Below, piece by piece: positions 44,621 through 55,315 of a stretch of 64,000 nucleotides of DNA; position 1 is the stretch's first letter; every line of letters begins with the position of its first letter. Below the pieces are notes generated by a model, which was not told the DNA's origin, did no database searches, and saw only the letters and a list, made by a program, of their open reading frames with translations. The translations under genes were made by a program, and so were the position numbers. Origin of the DNA: Microbacterium suaedae. Lineage in GTDB: Bacteria > Actinomycetota > Actinomycetes > Actinomycetales > Microbacteriaceae. The DNA is taken from NCBI RefSeq assembly GCF_003254645.1, contig NZ_PNFD01000004.1, positions 1 to 64,000 on the forward strand, in the 5' to 3' direction.

Positions 44621-46276
44621 ATGACGCACCGCAGCCCCCACACCGACGCCGGCGATGTCGCCGCACCCTGGGAGCTGACGACGGGCGAGGCCAGCGCCGT
44701 ATCCGAGCTGCTCGATGCGCTGCAGACCGCCCTGAAGATGCGGGCCGCGACCGACGCGTTCATCGCGTACGCGCATGCCGAGCTGCAGAACATCGCGGCA
44801 GCCCAGGCTGCGCGGGGGCGGGTGTCGACCGAGGACGAGGACTTCGCCTATCGCTCAATGGCCGCCGAGGTCGCGACGGCGACGAACGTGTCGCAGAACG
44901 CGGCGAAGAAGTCGCTCGCTTCGGCATGGGACCTCATCGACCGCTACCCGCGTACGCGCGAGTCGCTACGAGACGGGCTCATCTCCGAGGCGCATGCGCG
45001 CGCGATCGCCGATGTGGGCCGACGCCTGTCGACGCAGGAGGCACGGAGCGAGTACGAGTCGCGAGTGCTGGCGCACGCGACGACCGAGACGGTCTTCCAC
45101 ACGCGACGAATCGCGAAGCTGATCTCCGATCGCATCGAACCTGCCACCCTCGACGAGCGCTGCGATCGGGCGGTCGCTCGCCGGACGGTGTGGGGGACCG
45201 ATCTCGACGACGGCATCAGCGAGCTCGGTGCGATCCTCCCGAGCGAGGTCGCGCACGGCATCCACGATCGCCTCACTGCGATGGGGCGCGCCGTCAAGCG
45301 CGCGACGGCGGCGGCCGAGCGCAAGGGTGAGGGTCTGCCCTCCTCCGCTGAGAGCCGGACCGCCTCCGGCGACGCACCTCACGACCGTCGTTCTCACGTC
45401 GACACCGAGCCCGGCGCCGTAGGCGATGACCGCGATGCCGCCACCACCGCCACCGCTGCCGCTGCTTCCACTTCCGCCGCCACTGCCACCACCACCACCA
45501 CTGCCGCTGCCACCACCACTGCCACCACCACCGCTACCGCTGCTTCCGCTTCCGCGTCCGATTCCGCTTCCGCCTCCGTCTCCGTCTCCGCTTCCGACGA
45601 CGACGATCACGACGATCACGACGACCGCACGCTGCGCCAACTGTCGGCCGATCTGCTCGCCGACATAATGCTCACGGGCACCCCTACGGCGCACCAGCTG
45701 CACACGCCCGGTTCCGAGGCTCTCGGTGCGATCCGCGCGACGGTCCAGATCACGATCTCCGCCGAGACGCTCATCGGATCCGCCGACTCGGACGCCGCGC
45801 CGCCCCTGCTCGACGGCGACGCGACCGTGCACCCGGATCGCGCTCGGCGGCTCGCGCGAGATGCTCCTGCGTGGGCACGCCTCTTCGTCCGCCCCGAGTC
45901 CGGCGACGTCATCGCCACCGACACTTACCGCCCAACGGCCGCGCAGCGCCGGCTCGTCGTCTCCCGCGACGGCTCTTGCCGATTCCCGGGGTGCGCCGTC
46001 CCGGCACGCTCATGCGACATCGATCACGTGATCGATCATGCGCGCGGCGGGCCGACATCCACGGACAATCTCGGCTGCCTCTGCCGTGCACACCACACCC
46101 TGGAACATCAGACGCCCTGGAAGGTCACGCGGACATCCGCCGGGGCGTACGAGTGGACGAGCCCCGCCGGCAGACCAGCGCGCACCGAGCCGAGAAGCCG
46201 CGTGAGATTCCAGCACCTCACCCCCGACGAACTCTTCGCGCAGACACCCACCGCGGCCGATCAGACGGGCTTCTGA
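44621..46276 (+). CDS. DUF222/13E12-type protein with C-terminal HNH endonuclease domain
   Basis: 551 residues from ATG at 44621 (MTHRSPHTDAG); an ATG at 44600 lies inside the SOS-like box and is less likely. The helical DUF222 domain (about 20-240: ASAVSELLDALQTALKMRAA, LISEAHARAIADVGRRL) is interrupted by a low-complexity Ala/Thr/Ser/Asp stretch. Then comes the HNH domain: CRFPGCAVP, CDIDHVIDHARGGPTS, LCRAHHTLEH, with paired cysteines and the His-Asn-His set. These proteins are multicopy in actinobacteria. Some mycobacterial 13E12 members are LexA-controlled, which matches the promoter here. DNA cleavage is inferred from the HNH motif. Confidence 0.88.
   Translation: MTHRSPHTDAGDVAAPWELTTGEASAVSELLDALQTALKMRAATDAFIAYAHAELQNIAAAQAARGRVSTEDEDFAYRSMAAEVATATNVSQNAAKKSLASAWDLIDRYPRTRESLRDGLISEAHARAIADVGRRLSTQEARSEYESRVLAHATTETVFHTRRIAKLISDRIEPATLDERCDRAVARRTVWGTDLDDGISELGAILPSEVAHGIHDRLTAMGRAVKRATAAAERKGEGLPSSAESRTASGDAPHDRRSHVDTEPGAVGDDRDAATTATAAAASTSAATATTTTTAAATTTATTTATAASASASDSASASVSVSASDDDDHDDHDDRTLRQLSADLLADIMLTGTPTAHQLHTPGSEALGAIRATVQITISAETLIGSADSDAAPPLLDGDATVHPDRARRLARDAPAWARLFVRPESGDVIATDTYRPTAAQRRLVVSRDGSCRFPGCAVPARSCDIDHVIDHARGGPTSTDNLGCLCRAHHTLEHQTPWKVTRTSAGAYEWTSPAGRPARTEPRSRVRFQHLTPDELFAQTPTAADQTGF
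45428..45625 (+). repeat. Trinucleotide low-complexity tract inside the HNH gene
   Basis: Runs of GCC, ACC, TCC, GCT and finally GAC/CAC triplets encode an Ala/Thr stretch, then SASASDSASASVSVSAS, then DDDDHDDHDD. Purines are almost absent from the coding strand over about 150 bases. It separates the DUF222 domain from the HNH domain and probably changes length by slippage. Confidence 0.85.
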
Positions 46277-46306
46277 CCGTCTCCGCAGACGCCGAGCCGG
46301 CCGCGC

Positions 46307-48826
46307 CTATTCGTCGATGTCCCGGCGGACAGGCGCCGCGCTGGGATCGATCTCGCTCGCGATCACCGACAGCACATCGGTCGACGGCGGCACGGTCGCG
46401 TTCGGCTGCGAGCCGTCGTCCCGTTGACGCCGCCGCAGCACCGGGCGCCCGGCCCGGACCGGACCCTGATCGGCCAGCGGCACAACGGTCGCCTCCCCCG
46501 CACGCGCCGTGAACGACGTGCCGCGCACGCGGAACGGCACCTCGTCGACCTCGCCGCCGGCTCGCGCCTCCACGATGATCTCGTCGCGGTGCACCGTCAC
46601 ATCAAGGCGCGTGCCGTGCCACGTGAGCGGGAAGGCGAGCTCCGGCCACTCCACAGGCAGCCTCGGATCGAAACTCAGCACGCCGCCGAAGTCGCGCATC
46701 CCTGCGAAGCCGCTCACGAGCGCCGTCCACGCCCCGCCGGCCGCCGCGATGTGCACGCCGTCCGACGCGTTCCCGTGCAGATCCGCGAGATCGACGAACA
46801 GCGAGTGCTCGAAGTATTCGAGGGCGAGGTCCTGATACCCGACCTCGGCCGCCATGACCGCCTGAGCGACCGCCGACAGAGTCGAATCTCCCGTCGTCAG
46901 CGGGTCGTAGTACTCGAAGTCGGCGAGCTTCTCCTCGTCGGTGAAGTAATTGCCCTGGAGGAACTCGGCGAGCACGACATCGGCCTGCTTCAGCACCTGG
47001 AATCGGTAGATCACAAGCGGATGGAAGTGCAGAAGCAGAGGGCGATGCTCCTCGGGGGTGTGCTCGAGATCCCACAGTTCGCGCTCCAGGAACTGCGCAT
47101 CCTGGGGGTGGATCCGCGCCTCTTCGCTGTAGGGGATGTGCATCGCGTGCCCCTGCCGCTCCCAGCGCTCGGGCTCGTCGGGCAGAACCTTCAGTCGGTC
47201 CACCATCGCGCGATACTCCGCAGGGGCCCGCTCGGCCAACTCGCGCACGACGCTCGCGGCTGCACGCAGATTGAACCGCGCCATGACGTTCGTGAAGAGG
47301 TTGTCGTTGACGACCGTCGTGTATTCGTCGGGCCCCGTCACGCCGTGGATGTGGAACGACGAGTCACGCCAGAATCCGAGGGTGCTCCAGAGGCGCGCCG
47401 TCTCGACGAGCAGATCGACCCCCTCGTTCGCCATGAAATGCACGTCGTTCGTCGCGCGCACGTACTTCACGAGCGCGTAGGCGACGTCGGCGTTGATGTG
47501 GTACTGCGCGGTACCCGCCGCGTAGTAGGCCGACGCCTCCTCGCCGTTGATCGTGCGCCAGGGGATGAGCGCGCCTCCCTCGCTCATCTCGGCCGCCCGC
47601 CGACGCGCCGCCGGCAGCATGCCCGCTCGCATCCGCAGCGCATTGCGCGCCCAGAGCGGCGAGGTGTAGTCGAGGAACGGCAGCACATACACGTCCGTGT
47701 CCCAGAAATAGTGGCCGCTGTAGCCGGATCCGGTCATGCCCTTCGCCGGAACACCCCAGCCGTCGGCACGCGCCGACGCCATCGCCGCCTGCAGGAGCCC
47801 CCACCGCGTCGCCTGCTGCAGGCTGTCCTGCCCCGCGATCCGGACGTCCGAACGGTCCCAGAAATCGTCGAGCCATTCACGTTGACGCGCGCGATGCTCC
47901 TCCGCGCTCGCCGACGTCGAGCGATCGAGCGTGCGGCGCCCACGGTCGATGAGCTCGGCAGCAGGCACGCCGCGCGAGGTGTGATAGCTCACATACTTCG
48001 TCACCGTGACCGGAACGCCAGCCTTCGCCTCGACACGGAAGACGTTCTTCGCGATATCGGGTTCGATGAGCCCTCGCGACTCGTACTCGTTCTCGGTCTC
48101 GATCGTGTGGTCGGCGACGACCGCGAGCGTCATGCCGCTCGAGCTCGTGCGGTACGACAGGGTCGAACGCGCACCGACCTGCCAGTACTCCTGGGGCACG
48201 AGCACCCGCTCCGATATCCGCTCGGCCTTGCGCGGGTCGGTCTTCTCGCCGGTGTTGCGCGCCGCCGCGGGACGTCCGCCGTAAACATCTTCGCCGTCTT
48301 GCCGGTTGATGATCTGGCAGTTGATCACAACGGGTGCGTCCGCATTGAGGACCGTGACCTTCATCTGCAGCACCGCGAGGTGGCGATCAAGGAAGGAGAC
48401 GAGGCGGCTGGATTCGAGCAGCACCTCCTTGCCCGAGGGCGTGACCCATCGGATCCGACGGTTCTGCGACGCGTCGCGGAAGTCGAGGCTGCGCTCGTAC
48501 TCGCTGATCTCAGCGATATCGATCGACATCGGCTCGTCGTCGACGTAGACGCGCATGATCTTCGCGTCCGGCACATTCACGATCGTCTGTCCGACTTCCG
48601 CGAAGCCGTAGGCGCTCTCGGCGTGCTGAATCGGCCACGTCTCGTGGAACCCGTTGATGAAGGTGCCGTGTTCGTGCGCATGACGGCCTTCCGGATGGTC
48701 GGCTCGCATGCCGAGGAAGCCGTTGCCGGTCGCGAAGATGGTCTCCGTCACCCCCAGGTCGTCCTCGTCGAATCGCGTTTCGACGAGACGCCACGGGTCG
48801 ATGGGGAAGCGCTCGCGGTCGATCAT
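46307..48826 (-). CDS. Glycoside hydrolase family 65 disaccharide phosphorylase
   Basis: 839 residues from ATG at 48826, with GGAGG upstream. Cleaves an alpha-glucosyl disaccharide (maltose, trehalose, kojibiose or similar) with phosphate to give beta-glucose-1-phosphate. The N-terminal beta-sandwich holds ETIFATGNGFLGMRADHPEG. The catalytic core has GHYFWDTDVYVLPFL, and Glu501 in HGVTGPDEYTTVV is the general acid. A C-terminal extension of about 50 residues is Arg/Pro-rich. The next gene is beta-phosphoglucomutase, which fixes the product as beta-glucose-1-phosphate. Which disaccharide is used cannot be decided from the motifs. Confidence 0.93.
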   Translation of the reverse strand: MIDRERFPIDPWRLVETRFDEDDLGVTETIFATGNGFLGMRADHPEGRHAHEHGTFINGFHETWPIQHAESAYGFAEVGQTIVNVPDAKIMRVYVDDEPMSIDIAEISEYERSLDFRDASQNRRIRWVTPSGKEVLLESSRLVSFLDRHLAVLQMKVTVLNADAPVVINCQIINRQDGEDVYGGRPAAARNTGEKTDPRKAERISERVLVPQEYWQVGARSTLSYRTSSSGMTLAVVADHTIETENEYESRGLIEPDIAKNVFRVEAKAGVPVTVTKYVSYHTSRGVPAAELIDRGRRTLDRSTSASAEEHRARQREWLDDFWDRSDVRIAGQDSLQQATRWGLLQAAMASARADGWGVPAKGMTGSGYSGHYFWDTDVYVLPFLDYTSPLWARNALRMRAGMLPAARRRAAEMSEGGALIPWRTINGEEASAYYAAGTAQYHINADVAYALVKYVRATNDVHFMANEGVDLLVETARLWSTLGFWRDSSFHIHGVTGPDEYTTVVNDNLFTNVMARFNLRAAASVVRELAERAPAEYRAMVDRLKVLPDEPERWERQGHAMHIPYSEEARIHPQDAQFLERELWDLEHTPEEHRPLLLHFHPLVIYRFQVLKQADVVLAEFLQGNYFTDEEKLADFEYYDPLTTGDSTLSAVAQAVMAAEVGYQDLALEYFEHSLFVDLADLHGNASDGVHIAAAGGAWTALVSGFAGMRDFGGVLSFDPRLPVEWPELAFPLTWHGTRLDVTVHRDEIIVEARAGGEVDEVPFRVRGTSFTARAGEATVVPLADQGPVRAGRPVLRRRQRDDGSQPNATVPPSTDVLSVIASEIDPSAAPVRRDIDE

Positions 48827-49572
48827 GCAGAAACCTCCAGAAGGTCGGCGAGGTCGGTCACGATGAGGTGGGCACCGACGTCGGCCAGGGCGTCGGCGCC
48901 CACGCCGCGATCCACGCCGATCACGAGGCCGAAGCCGCCCGCGGCGCCGGATGCGACGCCGGCGAGGGCATCTTCGATGACGGCGGCGCGGGCAGGATCC
49001 ACGCCGAGCGCGCGGGCACCTTCGAGAAAGACATCCGGGGCAGGCTTCGAGGGCAGGTTCCTCTGCTCGGCGACGAGGCCGTCGATGATCACCGAGAAGC
49101 GATCGCGGAGGCCCGCGGCATCCAGCACGGGGCCGGCATTCTTCGAGCTCGAGACGACGGCGACGGGCGTTCCCGCCCGCTCGAGCGCCTCGAGGACGGC
49201 CAGGGAACCCGGGTAGGGCGCAATGCCATCGCGTTCGAGCACGCGGAGGAACGCAGCGTTCTTGCGATTCCCGACACCGCATACCGTCTGTGCTGACGGA
49301 TCGTCCGACGGATCACCCCACGCGGCCTCGACGTCTCGGCTGCGCAGCACACCGGCGACGCCGTCGTATCGCCTCTTGCCGTCGACGTGCTCGTAGTAGT
49401 CACGTTCGGTGTACGCCGGGTGGATCCCCCACTCGTCGAACAGCTCGTCGAATACCGTCTGCCACGCGTGCATGTGCACCTCGGCGGTCGGCGTCAGCAC
49501 CCCGTCGAGATCGAATAGGACGGCGTCGACGTCCGCGAGGCGCGGCACGGTGGGATCGGTGCTGTCGGTCAC
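48823..49572 (-). CDS. Beta-phosphoglucomutase family HAD phosphatase/mutase
   Basis: 249 residues. Converts beta-glucose-1-phosphate to glucose-6-phosphate. The nucleophile Asp21 and acid Asp23 lie in LFDLDGVLTPTAEVH. Motif II is VAVVSSSKNA and motif III/IV PAPDVFLEGARALGVDPARA, then VIEDALAGV. The TPTAEVHMHAW cap start is typical of actinobacterial members encoded beside GH65. Its stop overlaps the GH65 start by four bases (ATGA), confirming the operon. Confidence 0.93.
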   Translation of the reverse strand: MTDSTDPTVPRLADVDAVLFDLDGVLTPTAEVHMHAWQTVFDELFDEWGIHPAYTERDYYEHVDGKRRYDGVAGVLRSRDVEAAWGDPSDDPSAQTVCGVGNRKNAAFLRVLERDGIAPYPGSLAVLEALERAGTPVAVVSSSKNAGPVLDAAGLRDRFSVIIDGLVAEQRNLPSKPAPDVFLEGARALGVDPARAAVIEDALAGVASGAAGGFGLVIGVDRGVGADALADVGAHLIVTDLADLLEVSA

Positions 49573-49655
49573 GAGGGTCTCCGATCGGGTGCGGGGCCGG
49601 GTGTTGCGGCCAGCATAGGGGGCTGCGGGTTACCGGCTCGTGTCGCGGTCTGCCG

Positions 49656-50882
49656 TCACGAACAGACCGCGAGGGTCTGGCGGGCGATCTCGACCTCTTC
49701 GTCGGTGGGCACCACGAGCACGGTCACGTCGGAATCGTCGGCCGAGATGCGCGCGATCTCACCGCGCGGTGCCTTCTCGTTCCGCTCGGGATCGACCCGC
49801 ACCCCCGCGAAGGCGAGTCTGTCGAGGGCTCCGGCGCGCACGATCGGCACGTTCTCGCCGACGCCTGCCGTGAAGCTGATCACGTCGACGCCGCCGAGCT
49901 GCGCCATGTACGCGCCCGCGTACCCGCGCAGGCGGTGCAGATAGACGTCGAGGGCGAGGGTCGCCGCTTCATCGCCGTCACGGTGCCGGGCGACGAGATC
50001 GCGCATATCGTTCGCGCCCGCGAGCCCCAAGAGGCCGCTCTCCTTGTTCAGCACGCGATCGAGGTCGTCGACACCGAGGCCGGCTCGCCGCTGCAGGTGC
50101 AGGAGGATCGCCGGGTCGAGATCTCCCGTCCGGGTTCCCATCACGAGCCCCTCGAGCGGCGTGAATCCCATCGACGTGTCGACGGATCTCCCGCCGTCGA
50201 TCGCGGTCGCCGAGGCGCCATTGCCGAGGTGGAAGACGATCTGGCGCAGCTTCTCGACGGGTCGCCCGACATACGCCGCCGCAGCCTCGCTCACGAATCG
50301 GTGGCTTGTGCCGTGGAAGCCATATCGGCGGATGCGGTGCCGCTCGGCGAGCTCGCGATCGAGAGCGTAGGTGTATGCCTCGGGCGGCATGGTCTGGTGG
50401 AAGGCCGTATCGAACACGGCCACATGCGGAACATCGGCGAACGCCCTCCGCGCCGCGCGGATCCCTTGCAGTGCCCCCGGGTTGTGCAGCGGCGCGAGCA
50501 CGGAGAGCTCGTCGATGTTGATCTCGACGAGATCATCGATCGGCGTCGCCGCGAAGAAGCGCGCGCCCCCGTGAACGACCCGGTGGCCGACAGCGATAGG
50601 CGCATGCTGAGCGAGCGATGGGCCGTGCTCGGCGAACGCGTCGAGCATCGCCTGAAAGCCGGCGGTGTGATCGGGGATCCGCCGCTCGATCTCTGCCGTC
50701 GCGCTCTCGGCACCCACCTCCGGATCAGCTTGCGCGTGCACCGTGTGCCGCGCGCGCCCCTGCGCGTCGCCGATGCGCTCGACGAGACCGGTCGCCAGAA
50801 CTCGCTCGCTTCTCATGTCGATGAGCTGATATTTGAACGACGACGAGCCGCTGTTGACGACGAGCACAACCGACATGGTCAC
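49656..50882 (-). CDS. ackA: Acetate kinase
   Basis: 408 residues. Transfers phosphate between acetyl phosphate and ADP. Signature 1 is VLVVNSGSSSFKYQLID at the N-terminus, and signature 2 is HRIRRYGFHGTSHRFV. FTAGVGENVPIVRA near the end is part of the nucleotide site. It overlaps pta by four bases (ATGA), a standard pta-ackA operon for acetate overflow and re-use. Confidence 0.97.
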   Translation of the reverse strand: MTMSVVLVVNSGSSSFKYQLIDMRSERVLATGLVERIGDAQGRARHTVHAQADPEVGAESATAEIERRIPDHTAGFQAMLDAFAEHGPSLAQHAPIAVGHRVVHGGARFFAATPIDDLVEINIDELSVLAPLHNPGALQGIRAARRAFADVPHVAVFDTAFHQTMPPEAYTYALDRELAERHRIRRYGFHGTSHRFVSEAAAAYVGRPVEKLRQIVFHLGNGASATAIDGGRSVDTSMGFTPLEGLVMGTRTGDLDPAILLHLQRRAGLGVDDLDRVLNKESGLLGLAGANDMRDLVARHRDGDEAATLALDVYLHRLRGYAGAYMAQLGGVDVISFTAGVGENVPIVRAGALDRLAFAGVRVDPERNEKAPRGEIARISADDSDVTVLVVPTDEEVEIARQTLAVCS

Positions 50883-52987
50883 CTCTCTGCCTGGGCCTGG
50901 ATCGCGGTGATCGCGACCGTGTTGACGATGTCGTCGACGAGCGCTCCGCGCGACAGATCGTTGATCGGCTTGTTCAGCCCCTGCAGGACCGGGCCGATCG
51001 CGACAGCGCCCGCCGAGCGCTGCACAGCCTTGTAGGTGTTGTTGCCCGTGTTCAGGTCGGGGAAGACGAAGACGGTCGCCCGCCCCGCAACCGCGGAGTC
51101 GGGCATCTTGGTCCGCGCCACGGCCGCATCCGCTGCCGCGTCGTACTGGATCGGGCCCTCGATCGGCAGCTCGGGCGCCCGCGACCGTGCCAGCGCCGTC
51201 GCCTCGCGCACCTTCTCGACGTCGGCGCCCGTTCCCGATTCACCCGTCGAGTACGACAGCATCGCCACGCGGGGTTCGATCGCGAACTGCACCGCCGTCT
51301 CGGCAGACGAGATGGCGATATCGGCGAGCTGCTCGCTCGTCGGATCGGGGATCACGGCGCAGTCGCCGTAGACGAGCACGCGATCGGCGAGCGCCATGAG
51401 GAACACGCTCGAGACGACGGAGACGTCCGGGCGCGTCTTGATGACCTCGAACGAGGGACGGATCGTGTGGGCCGTCGTGTGCGCCGCGCCGGAGACCATG
51501 CCGTCGGCGTCTCCCATATGCACCATCATCGTGCCGAAGTAGGACACGTCGGTGACGAGGTCGGCGGCCTTCTCGTACGTCATCCCCTTGTGGGCGCGCA
51601 GCCGCGCGTATTCGGCCGCAAAGCGGTCGACGTACACGGGATCGAACGGACTGAGGACCCGGGCGGCGTTGATGTCGAGGCCCAGCTCGATCGCGCGGGC
51701 GCGCACCTCGAACGGCTCGCCGAGGATCGTCAGCTCGGCGACGCCTCGTTCGAGGAGGACGGCGGCCGCCCGCAGGATCCGGTCGTCGTCGCCCTCGGGC
51801 AGCACGATGCGCTTGAGGTCGCTTCGTGCGCGTTCGAGCAGCTGATACTCGAACATCAGGGGCGTCACGACCGTCGCGCGCGCCACCCCGAGCACGCGGG
51901 TGAGCTCGTCGATGTCGACGTTCTGGTCGAAAAGGCTCAGCGCGCGGGCGTAGCGCTGTGCGCTGGACGCCGCGAGCCGCCCCCGCGTGTTCATGACGCG
52001 CACTGCCGTGTCGTAGGTGTCGCCTGCCGCCCGAATGATGGGGATCCGCGAGGCGAGGCCCTCGATGAGGCGCTGCATGACCTCGGGGATCTCGAAGTCG
52101 CCGTTGAGCACGATGCCCGCGAGCGACGGGAAGGTCCCTGAGCTGTTCGCCGTCAGGGTCGCAAGCAGTGCATCGCTGCGGTCGGCCGGGATGATCACGA
52201 TGTCGCCCTCGCTGAGTCGTGGCAGCACGTTCACCATCGACATGGCGGCGACCGTCACGCCCAGCGCCTCGCGCCCGAGGAGCGCCTCATCACCCTTGAC
52301 GAGCTCGCCGTCGACTGAGCGCAGGATGTCCCCCATGGTCGGCGCGACGAGCAGGCGGTCCTCCGGGAGCGCCCACACCGGCGCGCCGCCCGTGTGATCT
52401 CGCACGACGGCGACGATCTCGTCGGCGCGCTCTCCTTCGGCGCGATTGACGATCGTCGCCGCGAGCTCGGCGCGCGCCCGTACAAGCTCGGCGATCGCGA
52501 GCGACGCGATCTGCCCCATCTGCTGCGGCGAGCGCGCCGCGAGGGAGCCGAGCGCCTCGGTCTGCCCCTGCTGCTGTCGTCCGCCCAGCACGAGCAGAAC
52601 AGGTGTGCCGAGATTGGCCGCGATTCGCGCGTTGTAGGCGAGCTCGGCCGGGCTGCCGACATCGGTGTAGTCGCTGCCGAGCACGACGACCGCGTCACAG
52701 CGCTCCTCGACGCGCTTATATCGCGCGACGATCTCGGCGAGGGCGCCTTCCGGATCCGCGCGCACGTCGTCGTATGTGACTCCGACGCAGTCTTCGTACG
52801 GCAGGTCGACGCCGTCGTGGTCGAGCAGCATCTCGAGGACGTAGTCGCGCTCGTTCGTCGATCGCGCGATCGGCCGAAACACCCCGACCCGCGGCGTGAC
52901 GCGGCTCAGCGAATCGAGTACACCGAGGGCGACGGTCGACTTGCCCGAATGGCCTTCGGCGGAGGTGATGTAGATGCTTCTCGCCAC
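50879..52987 (-). CDS. pta: Phosphate acetyltransferase, long form
   Basis: 702 residues. Interconverts acetyl-CoA and acetyl phosphate. The N-terminal P-loop domain (ITSAEGHSGKSTVALGVLD) and DRTGG-like regulatory part occupy about 1-370. The catalytic PTA domain follows (RIVLPEGDDDRILRAA, DADGMVSGAAHTTAHTIRPS, VFVFPDLNTGNNTYK). The long form with an N-terminal regulatory region is common in actinobacteria and enterics. It is first in the pta-ackA operon and divergent from the moxR operon, with the SRP RNA gene in the gap. Confidence 0.96.
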   Translation of the reverse strand: MARSIYITSAEGHSGKSTVALGVLDSLSRVTPRVGVFRPIARSTNERDYVLEMLLDHDGVDLPYEDCVGVTYDDVRADPEGALAEIVARYKRVEERCDAVVVLGSDYTDVGSPAELAYNARIAANLGTPVLLVLGGRQQQGQTEALGSLAARSPQQMGQIASLAIAELVRARAELAATIVNRAEGERADEIVAVVRDHTGGAPVWALPEDRLLVAPTMGDILRSVDGELVKGDEALLGREALGVTVAAMSMVNVLPRLSEGDIVIIPADRSDALLATLTANSSGTFPSLAGIVLNGDFEIPEVMQRLIEGLASRIPIIRAAGDTYDTAVRVMNTRGRLAASSAQRYARALSLFDQNVDIDELTRVLGVARATVVTPLMFEYQLLERARSDLKRIVLPEGDDDRILRAAAVLLERGVAELTILGEPFEVRARAIELGLDINAARVLSPFDPVYVDRFAAEYARLRAHKGMTYEKAADLVTDVSYFGTMMVHMGDADGMVSGAAHTTAHTIRPSFEVIKTRPDVSVVSSVFLMALADRVLVYGDCAVIPDPTSEQLADIAISSAETAVQFAIEPRVAMLSYSTGESGTGADVEKVREATALARSRAPELPIEGPIQYDAAADAAVARTKMPDSAVAGRATVFVFPDLNTGNNTYKAVQRSAGAVAIGPVLQGLNKPINDLSRGALVDDIVNTVAITAIQAQAER

Positions 52988-53024
52988 GTATCCAACCTAC
53001 CGGCGAGCACCGACAACGAAAAGA

Positions 53025-53108
53025 CTCTCCGCGTACCCGGCAGAGCCCGGTTACCCTTGCTACGTTTCCGTCCTGGGGGAGTTGGCCTGGATGCCGTCAC
53101 GCGGAGAG
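53025..53108 (-). ncRNA. ffs: Signal recognition particle RNA, bacterial small type
   Basis: On the minus strand CTCTCCGCGT (from 53108) pairs exactly with ACGCGGAGAG (ending 53025) to close a long stem. Between them lies the conserved Ffh-binding tip: CCAGGCC, then CCCCCAGGACGGAAACGTAG followed by CAAGGGTAACCGGG. The apical hairpin is ACG-GAAA-CGT and the AGCA bulge faces AGG. The 3' side runs into TCTTTTCG, a terminator-like T tract. A TAGACT (53117-53122) eight bases upstream is a fitting -10. The RNA forms the SRP with Ffh for co-translational targeting. Exact ends may extend a few bases. Confidence 0.85.
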
Positions 53109-53213
53109 CTGACTCAAGTCTATCAGCCGTGACGGAGTGCTCGGTCGCACGCTCACGTGTCACACCACGTGGTTAGGCTGTCGCACGACGCCGCCCGACG
53201 ACCGAGAGCGAAC

Positions 53214-54184
<971 letters not shown>

Positions 54185-54188
<4 letters not shown>

Positions 54189-55315
54189 CGTCCACCACGT
54201 CCCGCAGGCCCGCACGCGGACGTCTTGTCCCCACCGTCCGCGGTACCTCCCTGCTCGCATTCGGCGGCATCCTCCTCGTCGGCGGCGCCGCGATCGACCG
54301 CGTCGAGCTCACGTATCTCGGCATCGTTCTCGTGGCCGTCGTCGCCCTCAGCGCGATCGCTGTCGCCGCCTGGCCGTCACCGACGTCCACCGTGCGGGTC
54401 CTGCACGAAGAGATCGTCGCCGTCGGCGATCCGATGCGCGTCACGACCACCGTGCACGGCGGCACGACCTTCGTCGCATCGAGCGCGGACCTCGTCTCGC
54501 CGGGGCTCCTAAGTTCCGAAGACGAGGAGGACGGCGATCGGACGATCGCGTGCACCGTCACCGCCACGCGCCGAGGGGTGCACCGCGTCGGACCGCTGCG
54601 CGTCGAACTCGTCTCGCCCTTCGGCGCCGTCCGCCGCCGCCGAGACATCGGTGGAAGCGACGAAGTCGTCGCCGTTCCCCCGGTCGTCGCCCTCCCCTCG
54701 ATCCGGGCGAGGGGCGACGACGGGGGCGAGGACTCCGCGCGGATCGAGCACAGCGGTCAGGGACACGACAACCTCATCCCCCGCCCTTACGTCGCAGGCG
54801 ATTCGATGCGGCGGGTGCACTGGCGCGCCTCTGCGCATCACGGCGATCTCATGGTGCGCGAAGAGGAGCGCGAGTCGACGCCGACGGCGATCGTGCTGCT
54901 CGACCTCTCTCCCGACAGCTGGCGCGACGCGGCCGCCTTCGACACAGCGGTCAGCGCCTGCGCCTCCGTCGTCGCACGCCTTCTCGCCGATGGCTTCGTC
55001 ATCGAGGTCGAGGCCGCCGACGGATCCGTCCTCGCGACCGTCGACAGCCGCGCATCTCTCAACAGCTTCCTCACACGCTGCGCGACCATCGAGCCGCGCG
55101 GACAGGGGGAAGCGCACGCGTCGTCCTCCGCTCACGCCGGAGTCGTCGTCTCGATCGGGCGCGCAGTCATGCCCGTCGCTTCCCCCGCGCCGCACGTTCT
55201 GCTCACGCCCGAGGATCCGCCGGATCCCGCGGCGACGAGGGGCTGGCATACCGCGACCCTTCGCGACGACATCGCCGATTCCTGGGGCGAGGCGATCGAG
55301 GGGGACGCCGGATGA
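54185..55315 (+). CDS. DUF58 domain membrane protein
   Basis: 376 residues from a GTG overlapping the moxR stop. Two N-terminal hydrophobic helices (LAFGGILLVGGAAI and LGIVLVAVVALSAIAVAAW) lead to a DUF58/VWA-like domain with the signature SGQGHDNLIPRPYVAGDSMR followed by RVHWRASAHHGDLMVREEE. The family works with MoxR ATPases in envelope or protease maturation; the precise role is unknown. It overlaps the transglutaminase gene by four bases. Confidence 0.93.
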
